Shown here: one piece after another, positions 1 to 7,297 of the stretch
How the letters are laid out: every line of letters starts with the position of its first letter
Position numbering within the stretch: position 1 is the stretch's first letter
NCBI GenBank assembly: GCA_964636895.1
Contig: CAZWUW010000026.1
Span: forward strand, 1 to 33,631
Length of the DNA: 33,631 nucleotides
Source: CAZWUW01 sp964636895
Lineage (GTDB): Bacteria; Bacillota; Thermincolia; Thermincolales; CAZWUW01
Reading direction: 5' to 3'
Translations under genes and position numbers: made by a program
Notes under the pieces: generated by a model
The model's input: the letters and a program-made list of their open reading frames with translations, nothing else
Told to the model about the DNA's origin: nothing
Database searches by the model: none

Positions 1-427
1 TATTTGCCGGCAGGCATTCGATTTCGAGTTCACGCAATCCGGGTTGCAAAATTCCGCCTTGTTTTACCCCTTCAGATTCCCCGGTCAAATTTACAGAGAC
101 AGCCGTTTGAACTTTATCCCGCAGGGAAATCTTACAAAGGTCAACATGGATAATTCTCCCCCCGATCGGATCCCGCTGTAAATCCTTGACCATCACCACA
201 TGCTTGTTTTGATTTTTTTTGCCGCTTAACACAATATCAATCAATGCATTCCTACCCTGCCGGCCCAAAATGTCCTCTAATTCCCGGCTGTTCAATTCTA
301 CCGGCTGACCGCCGGCCAGCCCTTTACCATACACTACCGCCGGTATCTTTCCCTGCTTCCTCAATTCATGAATATGGCCCCGGCCCTTACCTGTCCTGAA
401 CATAACCCCGAGTTTTGCTGCTGGCAT
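1..427 (-). CDS. ctc: 50S ribosomal protein L25 / general stress protein Ctc (3' end outside window)
   Basis: This open frame runs off the left edge, so only the first 142 codons are present. It begins with MPAAKLGVMFRTGKGRGH and continues with PAVVYGKG and KDLQRDPIGGRIIHVDL, which are hallmarks of the L25/TL5/CTC family that binds 5S rRNA in the large ribosomal subunit. The later part (AVSVNLTGESEGVKQGGIL) is the start of the C-terminal TL5 domain, so this is the long CTC form rather than the short E. coli type. The ATG at 425-427 follows a GGATGGG ribosome binding site. A sigma-A-like promoter lies just upstream. Position next to prs-glmU-spoVG matches the B. subtilis ctc locus, except for one inverted gene in between. 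Identification is firm; the missing C-terminus cannot be judged. Confidence 0.95.
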   Translation of the reverse strand, partial: MPAAKLGVMFRTGKGRGHIHELRKQGKIPAVVYGKGLAGGQPVELNSRELEDILGRQGRNALIDIVLSGKKNQNKHVVMVKDLQRDPIGGRIIHVDLCKISLRDKVQTAVSVNLTGESEGVKQGGILQPGLRELEIECLPAN

Positions 428-457
428 ATCTTCCCATCCTTTTCAAAAGATTTATTA

Positions 458-486
458 ATATTATTCCCTTTTATCCGGCATAACAA
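458..486 (-). promoter_or_regulatory. Sigma-A-like promoter for the L25/ctc gene
   Basis: On the minus strand a TTGTTA -35 box (481-486) and a TAATAT -10 box (458-463) are separated by 17 bases, 30 bases upstream of the L25 start codon. In B. subtilis ctc is a sigma-B/sigma-F gene, so this vegetative-type promoter is an inference from box matching only. Confidence 0.45.
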
Positions 487-537
487 ACCGATTATGTGAA
501 TAATATGGAACAAAATCTATTTTTCGGGGGGGATAGC

Positions 538-1362
538 ATGCGTAAAAGCCGCAGATTTATATCCATGCCAATTGTCAGTATCGAAGAAGGCTTGCAAATC
601 GGTACCATCAAAGGTCTCGTAATCAATCCTGAGCAAATGGAAGTGGCGGCATTAATTATAGACCAACGCGGCTGGTTCAGGGAACAAAAAATTGTACCGT
701 ACGGCAAAGTAAAAAATGTTGGCGGTGACGCAATTACCATTGATCAGTCCACTCAGGTGCAAAAAACCACCAGCTTGCCGGAAATTTTAAAACTTATCAG
801 GGAAAAAGCCAATCCTATCGGCACCAAAGTTATTGTCGAAAACGGTACACTGGTGGGACATGTGGACGAATATTATATAGATGAAGCCACCGGGAAAATC
901 GTTGTGCTGGAAATATCAGGAAAGCTTTTGGATAACCTGTTTAAAGGTAAGGCTCAATTGGCTGCCACCCATATTCGTACTATGGGTACAGATGTAATCG
1001 TGCTGCAAAACGGAGCCCAGGAATACCTGATAAAAGTGGACGGCGGCCTGCAGGATACATTCAGTAACATCAAGGAAAGCACGGCCCATTTATGGGAATC
1101 CACCAAAACAAAAACAAAAAAACTAAGTCATAATATTAAAGAGAAAGCTAAAGAAAAAAATAAGTCTGCCCCTGAAAATGCAGCCCCAGTAGACCCTGGT
1201 GATAATATTGAGCTTAGCAGTGAACCGGTGACCATAATTCAGGAAAACATTGAAGCAGTTATCACAGAGGAAACCCCTTTTTCCGCTGACAATAACCAGG
1301 AACCACCGGCACCGGCGAAAGATGGTCAAGACGCCCCAACCGACACGCCCGAAGAAAAATAA
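538..1362 (+). CDS. PRC-barrel domain protein with charged C-terminal tail
   Basis: A 274-aa protein with two PRC-barrel-like units: residues about 1-75 (RKSRRFISMPIVSIEEG, IKGLVINPEQMEVAALII) and about 85-165 (GTKVIVENGTLVGHVDEYYI, GKIVVLEISG). PRC barrels are small beta folds known from RimM and photosynthetic reaction-centre H subunit; in spore formers related YlmC/YmxH proteins exist but their roles are poorly defined. The last 100 residues are Lys-rich, then Pro/Glu/Asp-rich and probably disordered. The start at 538 is chosen because a run of seven G bases lies 4-10 bases upstream; earlier in-frame GTG/ATG codons at 496 and 505 have no ribosome binding site. It is the only plus-strand gene inside an otherwise minus-strand block, between prs and ctc. 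No signal peptide. Function unknown. Confidence 0.85.
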   Translation: MRKSRRFISMPIVSIEEGLQIGTIKGLVINPEQMEVAALIIDQRGWFREQKIVPYGKVKNVGGDAITIDQSTQVQKTTSLPEILKLIREKANPIGTKVIVENGTLVGHVDEYYIDEATGKIVVLEISGKLLDNLFKGKAQLAATHIRTMGTDVIVLQNGAQEYLIKVDGGLQDTFSNIKESTAHLWESTKTKTKKLSHNIKEKAKEKNKSAPENAAPVDPGDNIELSSEPVTIIQENIEAVITEETPFSADNNQEPPAPAKDGQDAPTDTPEEK

Positions 1363-1369
1363 TGGTAAA

Positions 1370-1403
1370 CTACCCCCCCCGCAATTCAAAAAGGGGGGGT
1401 TAG
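1370..1403. terminator. G/C-run hairpin between convergent PRC-barrel gene and prs
   Basis: CTA plus seven or eight C (1370-1380) pairs with seven G, one bulged T and TAG (1393-1403) across a loop rich in A. It lies 7 bases after the PRC-barrel stop and just beyond the prs stop, so it can serve either strand. The T-run after it is weak on the plus strand. Confidence 0.6.
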
Positions 1404-1405
1404 TC

Positions 1406-2353
1406 TTAACTAAATAGCTTACTGACTGACAGGTCTTCATGAATTCTAATAATTGCCTCGCCCAATAGCGGAGCCACAGAAAGGGACTTGATTTTATCCA
1501 GTTCCTTCTCCGGTGGCAGAGGAATCGTATTGGTAATTACCACTTCTTTGATGGGCGCAGTTTTAAGTCGCTCAATTGCAGGTCCGGACAGAACAGCGTG
1601 GGTACAACAAACGTAGATCTCTTTTGCCCCCCGCTCCAGCAAAGCCGCCGCGCCCTGCACAATAGTCCCGGCAGTGTCAATAATATCATCAATCATCACC
1701 ACTGTTTTACCTTCCACGTTACCGATAATATTCATGATCTCGGCTACGTTGGGTTCGGGACGTTTCTTGTCAATAATCGCGATAGAGGCACCGATGCGTT
1801 CCGCCATATCCCTGGATCGGGTTACGCCGCCCAAATCAGGAGAAACAACAGTGGCATCCTGCAGGTTTTTTCCGGCAAAATATTCGGCCAAAATAGGTAC
1901 ACCCGGCAAATGATCCACTGGAATATCAAAAAATCCCTGAATCTGACCGGCGTGCAGATCCATGGTAATCACCCGGTTAGCGCCACTGGCTGTAATCAGG
2001 TTGGCCATCAATTTAGCTGTGATGGGATCCCTGGCCCGGGCTTTCCTGTCCTGGCGGGCATAACCATAGTACGGCACAACAGCCGTAATCCGTTTGGCGG
2101 ATGCCCGGCGCAACGCATCAATGACAATCAGCAATTCCATGATATTGTCATTGACCGGCTGGCAGGTAGGCTGTACCACAAAAACATCGGCACCCCTTAC
2201 ACTTTCGTTAATCCTAACCTGAATTTCGCCGTCACAAAAATGCGTTACTTTTGACTCGCCTACCGATACACCAAGGTACTCCGCAATTTCTTCCGCCAGA
2301 CGGTGATTGGCGTTCCCGGAAAAAATCTTCAGCTTCCTGTTGAAAATAGGCAT
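1406..2353 (-). CDS. prs: Ribose-phosphate pyrophosphokinase
   Basis: A 315-aa protein, normal length for class I PRPP synthetase, which transfers pyrophosphate from ATP to ribose 5-phosphate to make PRPP for nucleotide, His and Trp synthesis in the cytoplasm. Visible signatures are IKIFSGNANHRLAEEIA near the N-terminus, the flexible-loop segment YYGYARQDRKARARDPIT (about 95-112), the MDLHAGQIQGFF segment with the conserved His, and the PRPP-binding loop VVMIDDIIDTAGT (about 217-229). It starts 19 bases after the glmU stop and shares the glmU transcript. The ATG has only a distant G-run as ribosome binding site, so translation may depend on coupling to glmU. Identification is secure. Confidence 0.98.
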   Translation of the reverse strand: MPIFNRKLKIFSGNANHRLAEEIAEYLGVSVGESKVTHFCDGEIQVRINESVRGADVFVVQPTCQPVNDNIMELLIVIDALRRASAKRITAVVPYYGYARQDRKARARDPITAKLMANLITASGANRVITMDLHAGQIQGFFDIPVDHLPGVPILAEYFAGKNLQDATVVSPDLGGVTRSRDMAERIGASIAIIDKKRPEPNVAEIMNIIGNVEGKTVVMIDDIIDTAGTIVQGAAALLERGAKEIYVCCTHAVLSGPAIERLKTAPIKEVVITNTIPLPPEKELDKIKSLSVAPLLGEAIIRIHEDLSVSKLFS

Positions 2354-2372
2354 CGGTAAAATTAACCCCCCA

Positions 2373-3746
2373 CTAATTTTTCTTCTTTGTTCTGGCCACC
2401 CAGCCTTCGTGATTCACTTGCTTTGCCCGTTCCACAGCCAGTGCCCCGGCCGGAACGGTTTTGGTAACCGTGGAACCGGCGGCGGTAATGGCTCCCGCTC
2501 CCACTTCCACCGGCGCCACCAAATTGGTATTACTGCCAATAAAAGCGCCATCACCAATAACCGTACGGAATTTTTTCTGCCCATCGTAATTACAGGTAAT
2601 AGTACCGGCCCCGATATTCACTTTTTCTCCCACGATAGCATCACCGATATAACTAGAATGCGGCACCTTCTTGCCTGTTCCAGTTACGTATTTTTTTATT
2701 TCGAACAAGTCCCCCACTTTAACGCCTTCGGCCAAAACTGTGTCGGGCCGAATATATGCGAAGGGGCCAATGACTGAACCTGCCCCTACGGAAGATTGCA
2801 GGATAATAGAATTTTGCACCAGCACTTCATTACCGATTTCAGCTGCCACCAGGCGGGTTCCGGGTCCCAGCCGGCAGTTTTCACCTATACGGCAGACCCC
2901 TTCGATACTTGTATAAGGATAAACAATTGTATCGGAACCAATTTCGGCTCGGGCATCAATATAAGTCGAATCAGGGTCTTTGACGGTAACCCCGTCCAGC
3001 ATGAACCGCTCCAAAATACGGCGGCGCATTAGCTGTTCAGCTTCCGATAGCTGCACCCGGTTATTGATACCCATTATCTCATGGTTATCTTCCACCACCA
3101 CACCGGCGACTTTCTCACCATCCACCCGTAAAATTTCCAGTACATCAGTGAGATAATACTCCCCCTGCGCATTAGCAGGAGTAGTTTTGTGCAGCGCCAC
3201 AAATAGTTTGGGCGCAGAAAAGCAATACATGCCTGTATTTATTTCCCGGATTGCCAGTTCATTCGGCGAAGCATCTTTTTGCTCTACAATCCTGGTCACC
3301 TGATTTTTTTCGTCCCTGATAATCCGGCCGTAAGCACCTGGTTCGGCCATTTCCGCCGTCAATACGGTTGCGGCACTGCCCTGTTCCCGGTGAAAAGCCA
3401 CCAATTGCCGAATAGTATGGGCGGTAACCAGTGGAGTATCACCGCAGAGGACCAGCACATCACCGGCAAAATCTTTTAAAGCTTCTGCCGCTTGCATCAC
3501 CGCATGCCCTGTACCTAATTGTTCGGACTGCACGGCGAAATTAGCCTGACCAGCTAAAGTCTCCTTTACTGATTCAGCACCATGGCCGATAACTACTATA
3601 TTGTTTTCCACCCCGGCTTCCCGGGCTGCATCTATTACATGCCGAACCATTGGCTGCCCGCAAATCTTATGTAACACCTTCGGATAGCGTGATTTCATAC
3701 GAGTTCCCTTGCCGGCCGCCAAAATAATCGAAGCTAGCAGATTCAA
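2373..3746 (-). CDS. glmU: Bifunctional UDP-GlcNAc pyrophosphorylase / GlcN-1-P N-acetyltransferase
   Basis: A 457-aa protein of standard GlmU length, making UDP-GlcNAc for peptidoglycan. Residues 1 to about 230 form the uridyltransferase with the nucleotide-binding motif LAAGKGTRMKSRYPKVLHKI and the LCGDTPL segment; residues about 250-457 form a left-handed beta-helix acetyltransferase with hexapeptide repeats, VPHSSYIGDA (probable catalytic His) and CNYDGQKK. The start is TTG at 3744-3746, supported by AGGAGG seven bases upstream; there is no better ATG. It heads a glmU-prs unit whose upstream DNA carries a consensus sigma-H-type promoter (3824-3852). Same order as gcaD-prs in B. subtilis. 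Confidence 0.98.
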   Translation of the reverse strand: MNLLASIILAAGKGTRMKSRYPKVLHKICGQPMVRHVIDAAREAGVENNIVVIGHGAESVKETLAGQANFAVQSEQLGTGHAVMQAAEALKDFAGDVLVLCGDTPLVTAHTIRQLVAFHREQGSAATVLTAEMAEPGAYGRIIRDEKNQVTRIVEQKDASPNELAIREINTGMYCFSAPKLFVALHKTTPANAQGEYYLTDVLEILRVDGEKVAGVVVEDNHEIMGINNRVQLSEAEQLMRRRILERFMLDGVTVKDPDSTYIDARAEIGSDTIVYPYTSIEGVCRIGENCRLGPGTRLVAAEIGNEVLVQNSIILQSSVGAGSVIGPFAYIRPDTVLAEGVKVGDLFEIKKYVTGTGKKVPHSSYIGDAIVGEKVNIGAGTITCNYDGQKKFRTVIGDGAFIGSNTNLVAPVEVGAGAITAAGSTVTKTVPAGALAVERAKQVNHEGWVARTKKKN

Positions 3747-3823
3747 ATGTTTTCCTCCTAACGGCTGATAATGGTCAAATGCAGTATTTGTCAGGAACTG
3801 TCTTTCTAGTCCTAAATATTATT

Positions 3824-3852
3824 TTATTCAACATAAATTTTTCTTTTCCTGC
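3824..3852 (-). promoter_or_regulatory. Consensus sigma-H-type promoter upstream of glmU-prs
   Basis: On the minus strand GCAGGAAAA (3844-3852), an 11-base spacer (3833-3843) and GTTGAATAA (3824-3832) match the B. subtilis sigma-H consensus RnAGGAwWW-N11/12-RnnGAATww at every defined position. It lies about 78 bases upstream of the glmU TTG. Function is inferred from consensus alone. Confidence 0.6.
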
Positions 3853-3874
3853 GCACAGAGCAATTTTACACATT

Positions 3875-3898
3875 AAAAAAGCTTCGAGATGTCGAAGC
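3875..3898 (-). terminator. Rho-independent terminator downstream of spoVG
   Basis: On the minus strand a perfect 7-bp stem GCTTCGA/TCGAAGC with a 4-base loop (3881-3898) is followed by six T (3875-3880). It closes the spoVG transcript ahead of the glmU promoter. Confidence 0.85.
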
Positions 3899-3917
3899 AC
3901 AATGTAATGCAAAATTT

Positions 3918-3940
3918 AACGGGAGCTCATCGCTCCCGTT
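3918..3940 (-). terminator. First hairpin after spoVG
   Basis: A perfect 9-bp inverted repeat (AACGGGAGC / GCTCCCGTT) around a 5-base loop begins 9 bases after the spoVG stop codon. On the minus strand the tail is TTAAATTTT-like, so it may be a weak terminator or an mRNA 3'-end stabiliser in tandem with the stronger hairpin at 3875-3898. It has a better T-run on the plus strand, but no plus-strand gene ends here. Confidence 0.5.
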
Positions 3941-3949
3941 TTTTCCGGT

Positions 3950-4207
3950 TCATGCCAAAGCTTCCTGATATGCTTGCAGTACTGCACTCTGTATGATTTC
4001 CCGGGCATTTGTAGTAATGGGGTGGGCAATGTCCCTAAATTCGCCTTCCGGTGTCTTCCGACTGGGCATGGCCACAAATAATCCGTTCTGCCCTTCAACA
4101 ACTTTGACATCATGGATGACAAAAGCGTCGTCAATGGTAACTGACACTATGGCTTTCATTTTTCCGTCCACATTAATTTTCCTCACCCGCACATCCGTAA
4201 CGTTCAC
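3950..4207 (-). CDS. spoVG: Septation/sporulation regulator SpoVG
   Basis: An 85-aa protein matching SpoVG over its full length: VTDVRVRKINVDGKMKAIVS, FVIHDVKVVEG, NGLFVAMPSRKTPEGEFRD and IAHPITTNAREIIQSAV. SpoVG is a small dimeric DNA/RNA-binding regulator affecting asymmetric septation, cortex formation and, in other Firmicutes, many post-transcriptional targets. The start chosen is GTG at 4205-4207, because AAGGGGGAG sits 8-10 bases upstream and the B. subtilis protein begins with the equivalent MEVTDVRL. A longer frame from TTG at 4240 would have the ribosome binding site inside it. It is a single-gene unit with its own sigma-H-type promoter and two downstream hairpins, as expected for a gene that is sigma-H dependent in B. 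subtilis. Confidence 0.95.
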   Translation of the reverse strand: MNVTDVRVRKINVDGKMKAIVSVTIDDAFVIHDVKVVEGQNGLFVAMPSRKTPEGEFRDIAHPITTNAREIIQSAVLQAYQEALA

Positions 4208-4258
4208 GATGATCTTCTCCCCCTTTCCCCGCGCCAGCAAAAAACCTGTTAAAAATCG

Positions 4259-4287
4259 TTATTCTTCATGTGGGATAAAATTCCTTC
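4259..4287 (-). promoter_or_regulatory. Consensus sigma-H-type promoter of spoVG
   Basis: On the minus strand GAAGGAATT (4279-4287), an 11-base spacer (4268-4278) and GAAGAATAA (4259-4267) match the sigma-H consensus fully. It would start the transcript about 45 bases before the spoVG GTG. B. subtilis spoVG is a classical sigma-H gene, so sequence and family knowledge agree. Confidence 0.75.
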
Positions 4288-4360
4288 CTATTAACAAAAA
4301 AAATCGTAAAAATTTTGAGAAAATTTAAATCATTACGTTTTATGCGTCTTTGTAAAGCAA

Positions 4361-4378
4361 GCGCCCATGCTTGGGCGC
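4361..4378 (-). terminator. Second hairpin downstream of ridA
   Basis: A perfect 7-bp stem GCGCCCA/TGGGCGC with a 4-base loop, followed on the minus strand by TTGCTTT. Together with the hairpin at 4386-4422 it probably forms a tandem terminator for the cphB-to-ridA transcript. Confidence 0.5.
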
Positions 4379-4385
4379 ACCAATA

Positions 4386-4422
4386 ACAAGTGCTCCCGGT
4401 TAAATCACCCGGGAGCACTTGT
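4386..4422 (-). terminator. Strong hairpin directly after the ridA stop
   Basis: A perfect 14-bp inverted repeat (ACAAGTGCTCCCGG, 4386-4399, and its complement, 4409-4422) with a 9-base loop abuts the ridA stop codon. The T-run on the minus strand is short (TTATT), so it may stop polymerase or protect the mRNA end. Confidence 0.65.
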
Positions 4423-4805
4423 TAGACACACTCAGCAATTACTTCAATTTCAATATCAACGTCCTTAGGCAGCCTGGACACTTCTACAGTAGAACGGGCC
4501 GGCGGCCGGTCGGTAAAAAATCCCCCGTAAACCTCGTTAATGTCGGCGAAACGGCTCATGTCCTTGATAAAAAGTGTTGCTTTTATTACCTTGTTTAATG
4601 AACTGCCACCCGCTTTTAACACCGCCTCAAGATTTTGCATTACCTGTCTGGTCTGTACCCTGATGTCACCGGAAACAACCTCTCCGGTAACGGGGTTAAT
4701 CGGAATCTGCCCGGATGTATAAATATAATTACCGATTTTAATCGCCTGGGAGTACGGACCTATTGCTGCCGGTGCGTCCGGGGTGTTGATTGTTACTTTG
4801 GCCAT
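4422..4805 (-). CDS. ridA: RidA/YabJ family enamine/imine deaminase
   Basis: A 127-aa protein with the full RidA (YjgF/YER057c/UK114) pattern: PAAIGPYSQAI near the N-terminus, YTSGQIPINPVTGE, and the C-terminal ARSTVEVSRLPKDVDIEIEV with the conserved Arg that binds the substrate carboxylate. RidA trimers hydrolyse reactive 2-aminoacrylate and related imines made by PLP enzymes. The ATG at 4803-4805 follows GGAGG; an upstream extension to 4841 runs into the previous gene and lacks a site. Its ribosome binding site overlaps the stop region of the nucleotidyltransferase (14 bases between the genes), so the two are co-transcribed. In B. subtilis yabJ is likewise next to spoVG. Confidence 0.95.
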   Translation of the reverse strand: MAKVTINTPDAPAAIGPYSQAIKIGNYIYTSGQIPINPVTGEVVSGDIRVQTRQVMQNLEAVLKAGGSSLNKVIKATLFIKDMSRFADINEVYGGFFTDRPPARSTVEVSRLPKDVDIEIEVIAECV

Positions 4806-4819
4806 AATATACCTCCTCA

Positions 4820-5578
4820 CTAAGCTGTTTTCGCCAAACAAGCCGTAACAATTGCCAGATCACTGGGTTTGTCTACATCCACACCGATTTCGGAATAACA
4901 GGAAATAACCGCTACGCCTGTAACTCCAAGCAATTCGGATACTTTTTCCTCCACTTCCGGCAGGGACAATTTTTTTAACAAAAACTTAATGACAAATTTT
5001 AATCCCATCAACTGGCATAACCGCAACGGGCTTTTTCTTAAATTCACTATTATCTGCGCCAAATCAGCACATTTATCCACCACGGAAGGGTTGATCAAAA
5101 ACAGATTACCACCGGTATATACCCCTTCCTGTAAAGATACATATGTTCTTTCCACGTCCGGAAAACTCGCCTTAATTATATCCCTTGGCACAATGGGGTA
5201 ATACACATCTGCCGGCTTTGCCTGGCATAGACTGATAAAGTCTTCCACCGCGGCTACCGAAAGTAAAGGAATATCCGAAGTCGCTATTAACACCGGGACA
5301 TTGTTTTGAAGGTTCCTTAAGCTGATTTGCAGGCTTTCTATCGCCGTGTCCCCGCCTTCGGCAATAATAACGCGCGGGTGTTTTAGTATTTTGACCAGTT
5401 CTTTTTGTGGCCCTACCACCACAATATTCTCGATAAAGCGGCTATGCAAAAGGGTTTCCACTACATATTCCACCATGTACCGGCTGCCTATTGTAATTAA
5501 TGCCTCATTCCGCGCCCCGCTGCACTCCTTCAAAGGTCCGGTGTTAGGGCTGCCGGCCAACACCACTGCATTATACAT
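4820..5578 (-). CDS. MobA-like NTP transferase domain protein
   Basis: A 252-aa protein of the nucleotidyltransferase (NTP_transf_3, GT-A fold) type. The N-terminal MYNAVVLAGSPNTGPLK is a variant of the LAGGxSxRMGxxK nucleotide-binding loop, and VLIATSDIPLL supplies the metal-binding Asp found in MobA, IspD and related enzymes. The GG of LAGG is replaced by GS and the Arg of the loop is missing, so its substrate cannot be assigned; it could activate a sugar or cofactor nucleotide, or be a degenerate member. The ATG at 5576-5578 has AAGGGGATTTGG upstream. It sits between gntR and ridA, in the stretch where B. subtilis has purR-yabJ. A conserved gene of this kind in Clostridia is plausible, but I do not recognise a name. 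Confidence 0.8.
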   Translation of the reverse strand: MYNAVVLAGSPNTGPLKECSGARNEALITIGSRYMVEYVVETLLHSRFIENIVVVGPQKELVKILKHPRVIIAEGGDTAIESLQISLRNLQNNVPVLIATSDIPLLSVAAVEDFISLCQAKPADVYYPIVPRDIIKASFPDVERTYVSLQEGVYTGGNLFLINPSVVDKCADLAQIIVNLRKSPLRLCQLMGLKFVIKFLLKKLSLPEVEEKVSELLGVTGVAVISCYSEIGVDVDKPSDLAIVTACLAKTA

Positions 5579-5608
5579 ATATCCAAATCCCCTTCATAAC
5601 ATATATGC

Positions 5609-6292
5609 CTATTCCGGTTTTTGGGTGTCGAAAACTTCCAGCATGCTGTTTTCGGCATTTTCTATATGCTCCCTGGCCAACCGCTGAGCCTTCTCAACAT
5701 TACGTTCGGATAAAGCTTCTACGATTTGTTTATGTTCTTCCAGGGCCAGTTTCATCCGCCCCGGCGATGATAAGGACGCAGTCCGATAGCGCTGAATTTG
5801 TTCTCTTAGATTACTAACAATTTGCACTAACCGCTCATTCCGTGTTGCCCGAAAAAGCACATCATGAAACTCCGTATCCTGTTCAATAACTGCGTTTAAA
5901 TCATTTGAATAAATGCATTCACCAATACGCACAAGGAGCCGCTCAAGTTCCTCCAATTCTTCTTCGGTAATTCGTTCCGCCGCCAGTCCGGCCGCTAAAC
6001 CCTCTAAAGCTGCCCGGATTTCAAAAACATCAGCAATATCCTTCATGGAAAGGCCGGCCACATAAGCACCTTTACGGGGAATCATGACCACAAAGCCCTC
6101 CAGCTCCAATTTCCGGATCGCCTCCCGGACAGGTGTCCGGCTAACACCCATTTCGTCGGCCAGTTGTATTTCCATCAGCCGCTCACCAGGCTTTAAAACC
6201 CCGTTGATAATTGCTTCCCGAATGGCTTCAAAAACAATCTCCCGTAAAGGCTTATAATTATCAAGAGTAACCGGTATTAATCTCCTTTCCAT
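5609..6292 (-). CDS. GntR family transcriptional regulator, FadR/FCD type
   Basis: A 227-aa DNA-binding regulator. Residues about 11-75 form a winged helix-turn-helix (LREIVFEAIREAI, GERLMEIQLADEMGVSRTPV, REAIRKLELEGFV), and residues about 80-220 form the all-helical FCD effector domain. The FCD metal-site residues are present: EQDTEFHDVL (Asp, His), EEHKQIVEAL (His) and REHIENAENS (His), so it probably binds a carboxylate through a metal ion. The ATG at 6290-6292 has GGAAGGGTGG upstream; the TTG at 6310 is less well placed. It begins 35 bases after the ispE stop. It occupies the position of purR in B. subtilis but is unrelated to PurR. Target genes and ligand are unknown. Confidence 0.92.
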   Translation of the reverse strand: MERRLIPVTLDNYKPLREIVFEAIREAIINGVLKPGERLMEIQLADEMGVSRTPVREAIRKLELEGFVVMIPRKGAYVAGLSMKDIADVFEIRAALEGLAAGLAAERITEEELEELERLLVRIGECIYSNDLNAVIEQDTEFHDVLFRATRNERLVQIVSNLREQIQRYRTASLSSPGRMKLALEEHKQIVEALSERNVEKAQRLAREHIENAENSMLEVFDTQKPE

Positions 6293-6327
6293 ATTATCCA
6301 CCCTTCCCAACGATTATGTATGAAATA

Positions 6328-7215
6328 TTATTCGCCCTCGGCCGTAGTTTTCCTGCTATTGCCAGCATATGTGCCGGCAACATTAATGTAACCGGCGAAT
6401 TCCTGCTGCAGACGTTGTGCTGTCCGCAGTGCCGCAGCCCGGTCCGGAACCAGTCCAAAGACCGTCGGTCCACTGCCGGACATCAGTACCGCCTGCGCTC
6501 CGGCGCGCAGCATCTGGGTCTTAAGGACGGAAACTTCGGGAAATAGTCTAAGTGTAACTGATTCGAGTACATTGACCAGATTATCGGCAATAGTATCGGT
6601 GTCACCCGCTGCTAACGCTTTTAACATAACCTCATTATCCGGTCTCCGACTAACCAGGTTCAGGTCAAAATGACCATAAACTTCTTTTGTTGATACTCCT
6701 ATCGCTGGTTTCGCCAGTACCAGCCACATTTCCGGGGCTGCTGGCAGCGGAATAAGTTTTTCGCCCCGGCCGGTAGCCAGTGCAGTTCCACCGTGGACAC
6801 AAAATGGCACATCGGAGCCAATGCGACTGCCCAACTCCATTAAATACTCCACCGGCCGGTTAAGCCGCCATAACCGGTTAAGACCGGTTAAAACAGCAGC
6901 CGCATCTGCAGAACCGCCGGCCAGACCCGCCGCCATCGGAATATTTTTTTCAATATGGATATGCACTCCGCCTGTATAGCCGGCCGGCCTGATTATCTCA
7001 GCAGCTTGATAAACCAAATTTTCCGGACCTAGGGGCAACTCCGGGCAGGTGGCGCTAACTTCAACGCCGCCCCCGGTGGCCGTAAGCGTGATTAAGTCAT
7101 GCAAATCAATGGACTGCATAACCATCGCCACTTCATGGTAACCATCCAGTCGTTTGCCGATAATGTCAAGGGTCAGGTTAATTTTCGCCCGTGCTTTAAT
7201 TTGTATTTGTGCCAT
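6328..7215 (-). CDS. ispE: 4-diphosphocytidyl-2-C-methyl-D-erythritol kinase
   Basis: A 295-aa GHMP kinase of the MEP isoprenoid pathway, phosphorylating CDP-methylerythritol at the 2-hydroxyl with ATP. Signatures are KARAKINLTLDI near residue 8 (catalytic-Lys region), the glycine-rich ATP loop PMAAGLAGGSADAAA about residues 92-106, IGSDVPFCVHGGTA, and MSGSGPTVFGLV near the C-terminus. The ATG at 7213-7215 has GGGAGA upstream. It lies 82 bases after cphA and 35 bases before gntR. IspE next to the purR/yabJ/spoVG region is a Firmicutes-wide arrangement. Identification is secure. Confidence 0.97.
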   Translation of the reverse strand: MAQIQIKARAKINLTLDIIGKRLDGYHEVAMVMQSIDLHDLITLTATGGGVEVSATCPELPLGPENLVYQAAEIIRPAGYTGGVHIHIEKNIPMAAGLAGGSADAAAVLTGLNRLWRLNRPVEYLMELGSRIGSDVPFCVHGGTALATGRGEKLIPLPAAPEMWLVLAKPAIGVSTKEVYGHFDLNLVSRRPDNEVMLKALAAGDTDTIADNLVNVLESVTLRLFPEVSVLKTQMLRAGAQAVLMSGSGPTVFGLVPDRAAALRTAQRLQQEFAGYINVAGTYAGNSRKTTAEGE

Positions 7216-7297
7216 CGGATTTTCTCCCGTCAAAAGAAATTAATTAATACTATTTTCGCAGAGCCGGAAAAAATCCTCCTGTTCTAACATAAAATAA

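Noticed and set aside
7216..7297. A 16-codon frame in the cphA-ispE gap, looked at as a possible Veg-like gene
   Set aside because: Too short, no ribosome binding site, and Veg motifs are missing.
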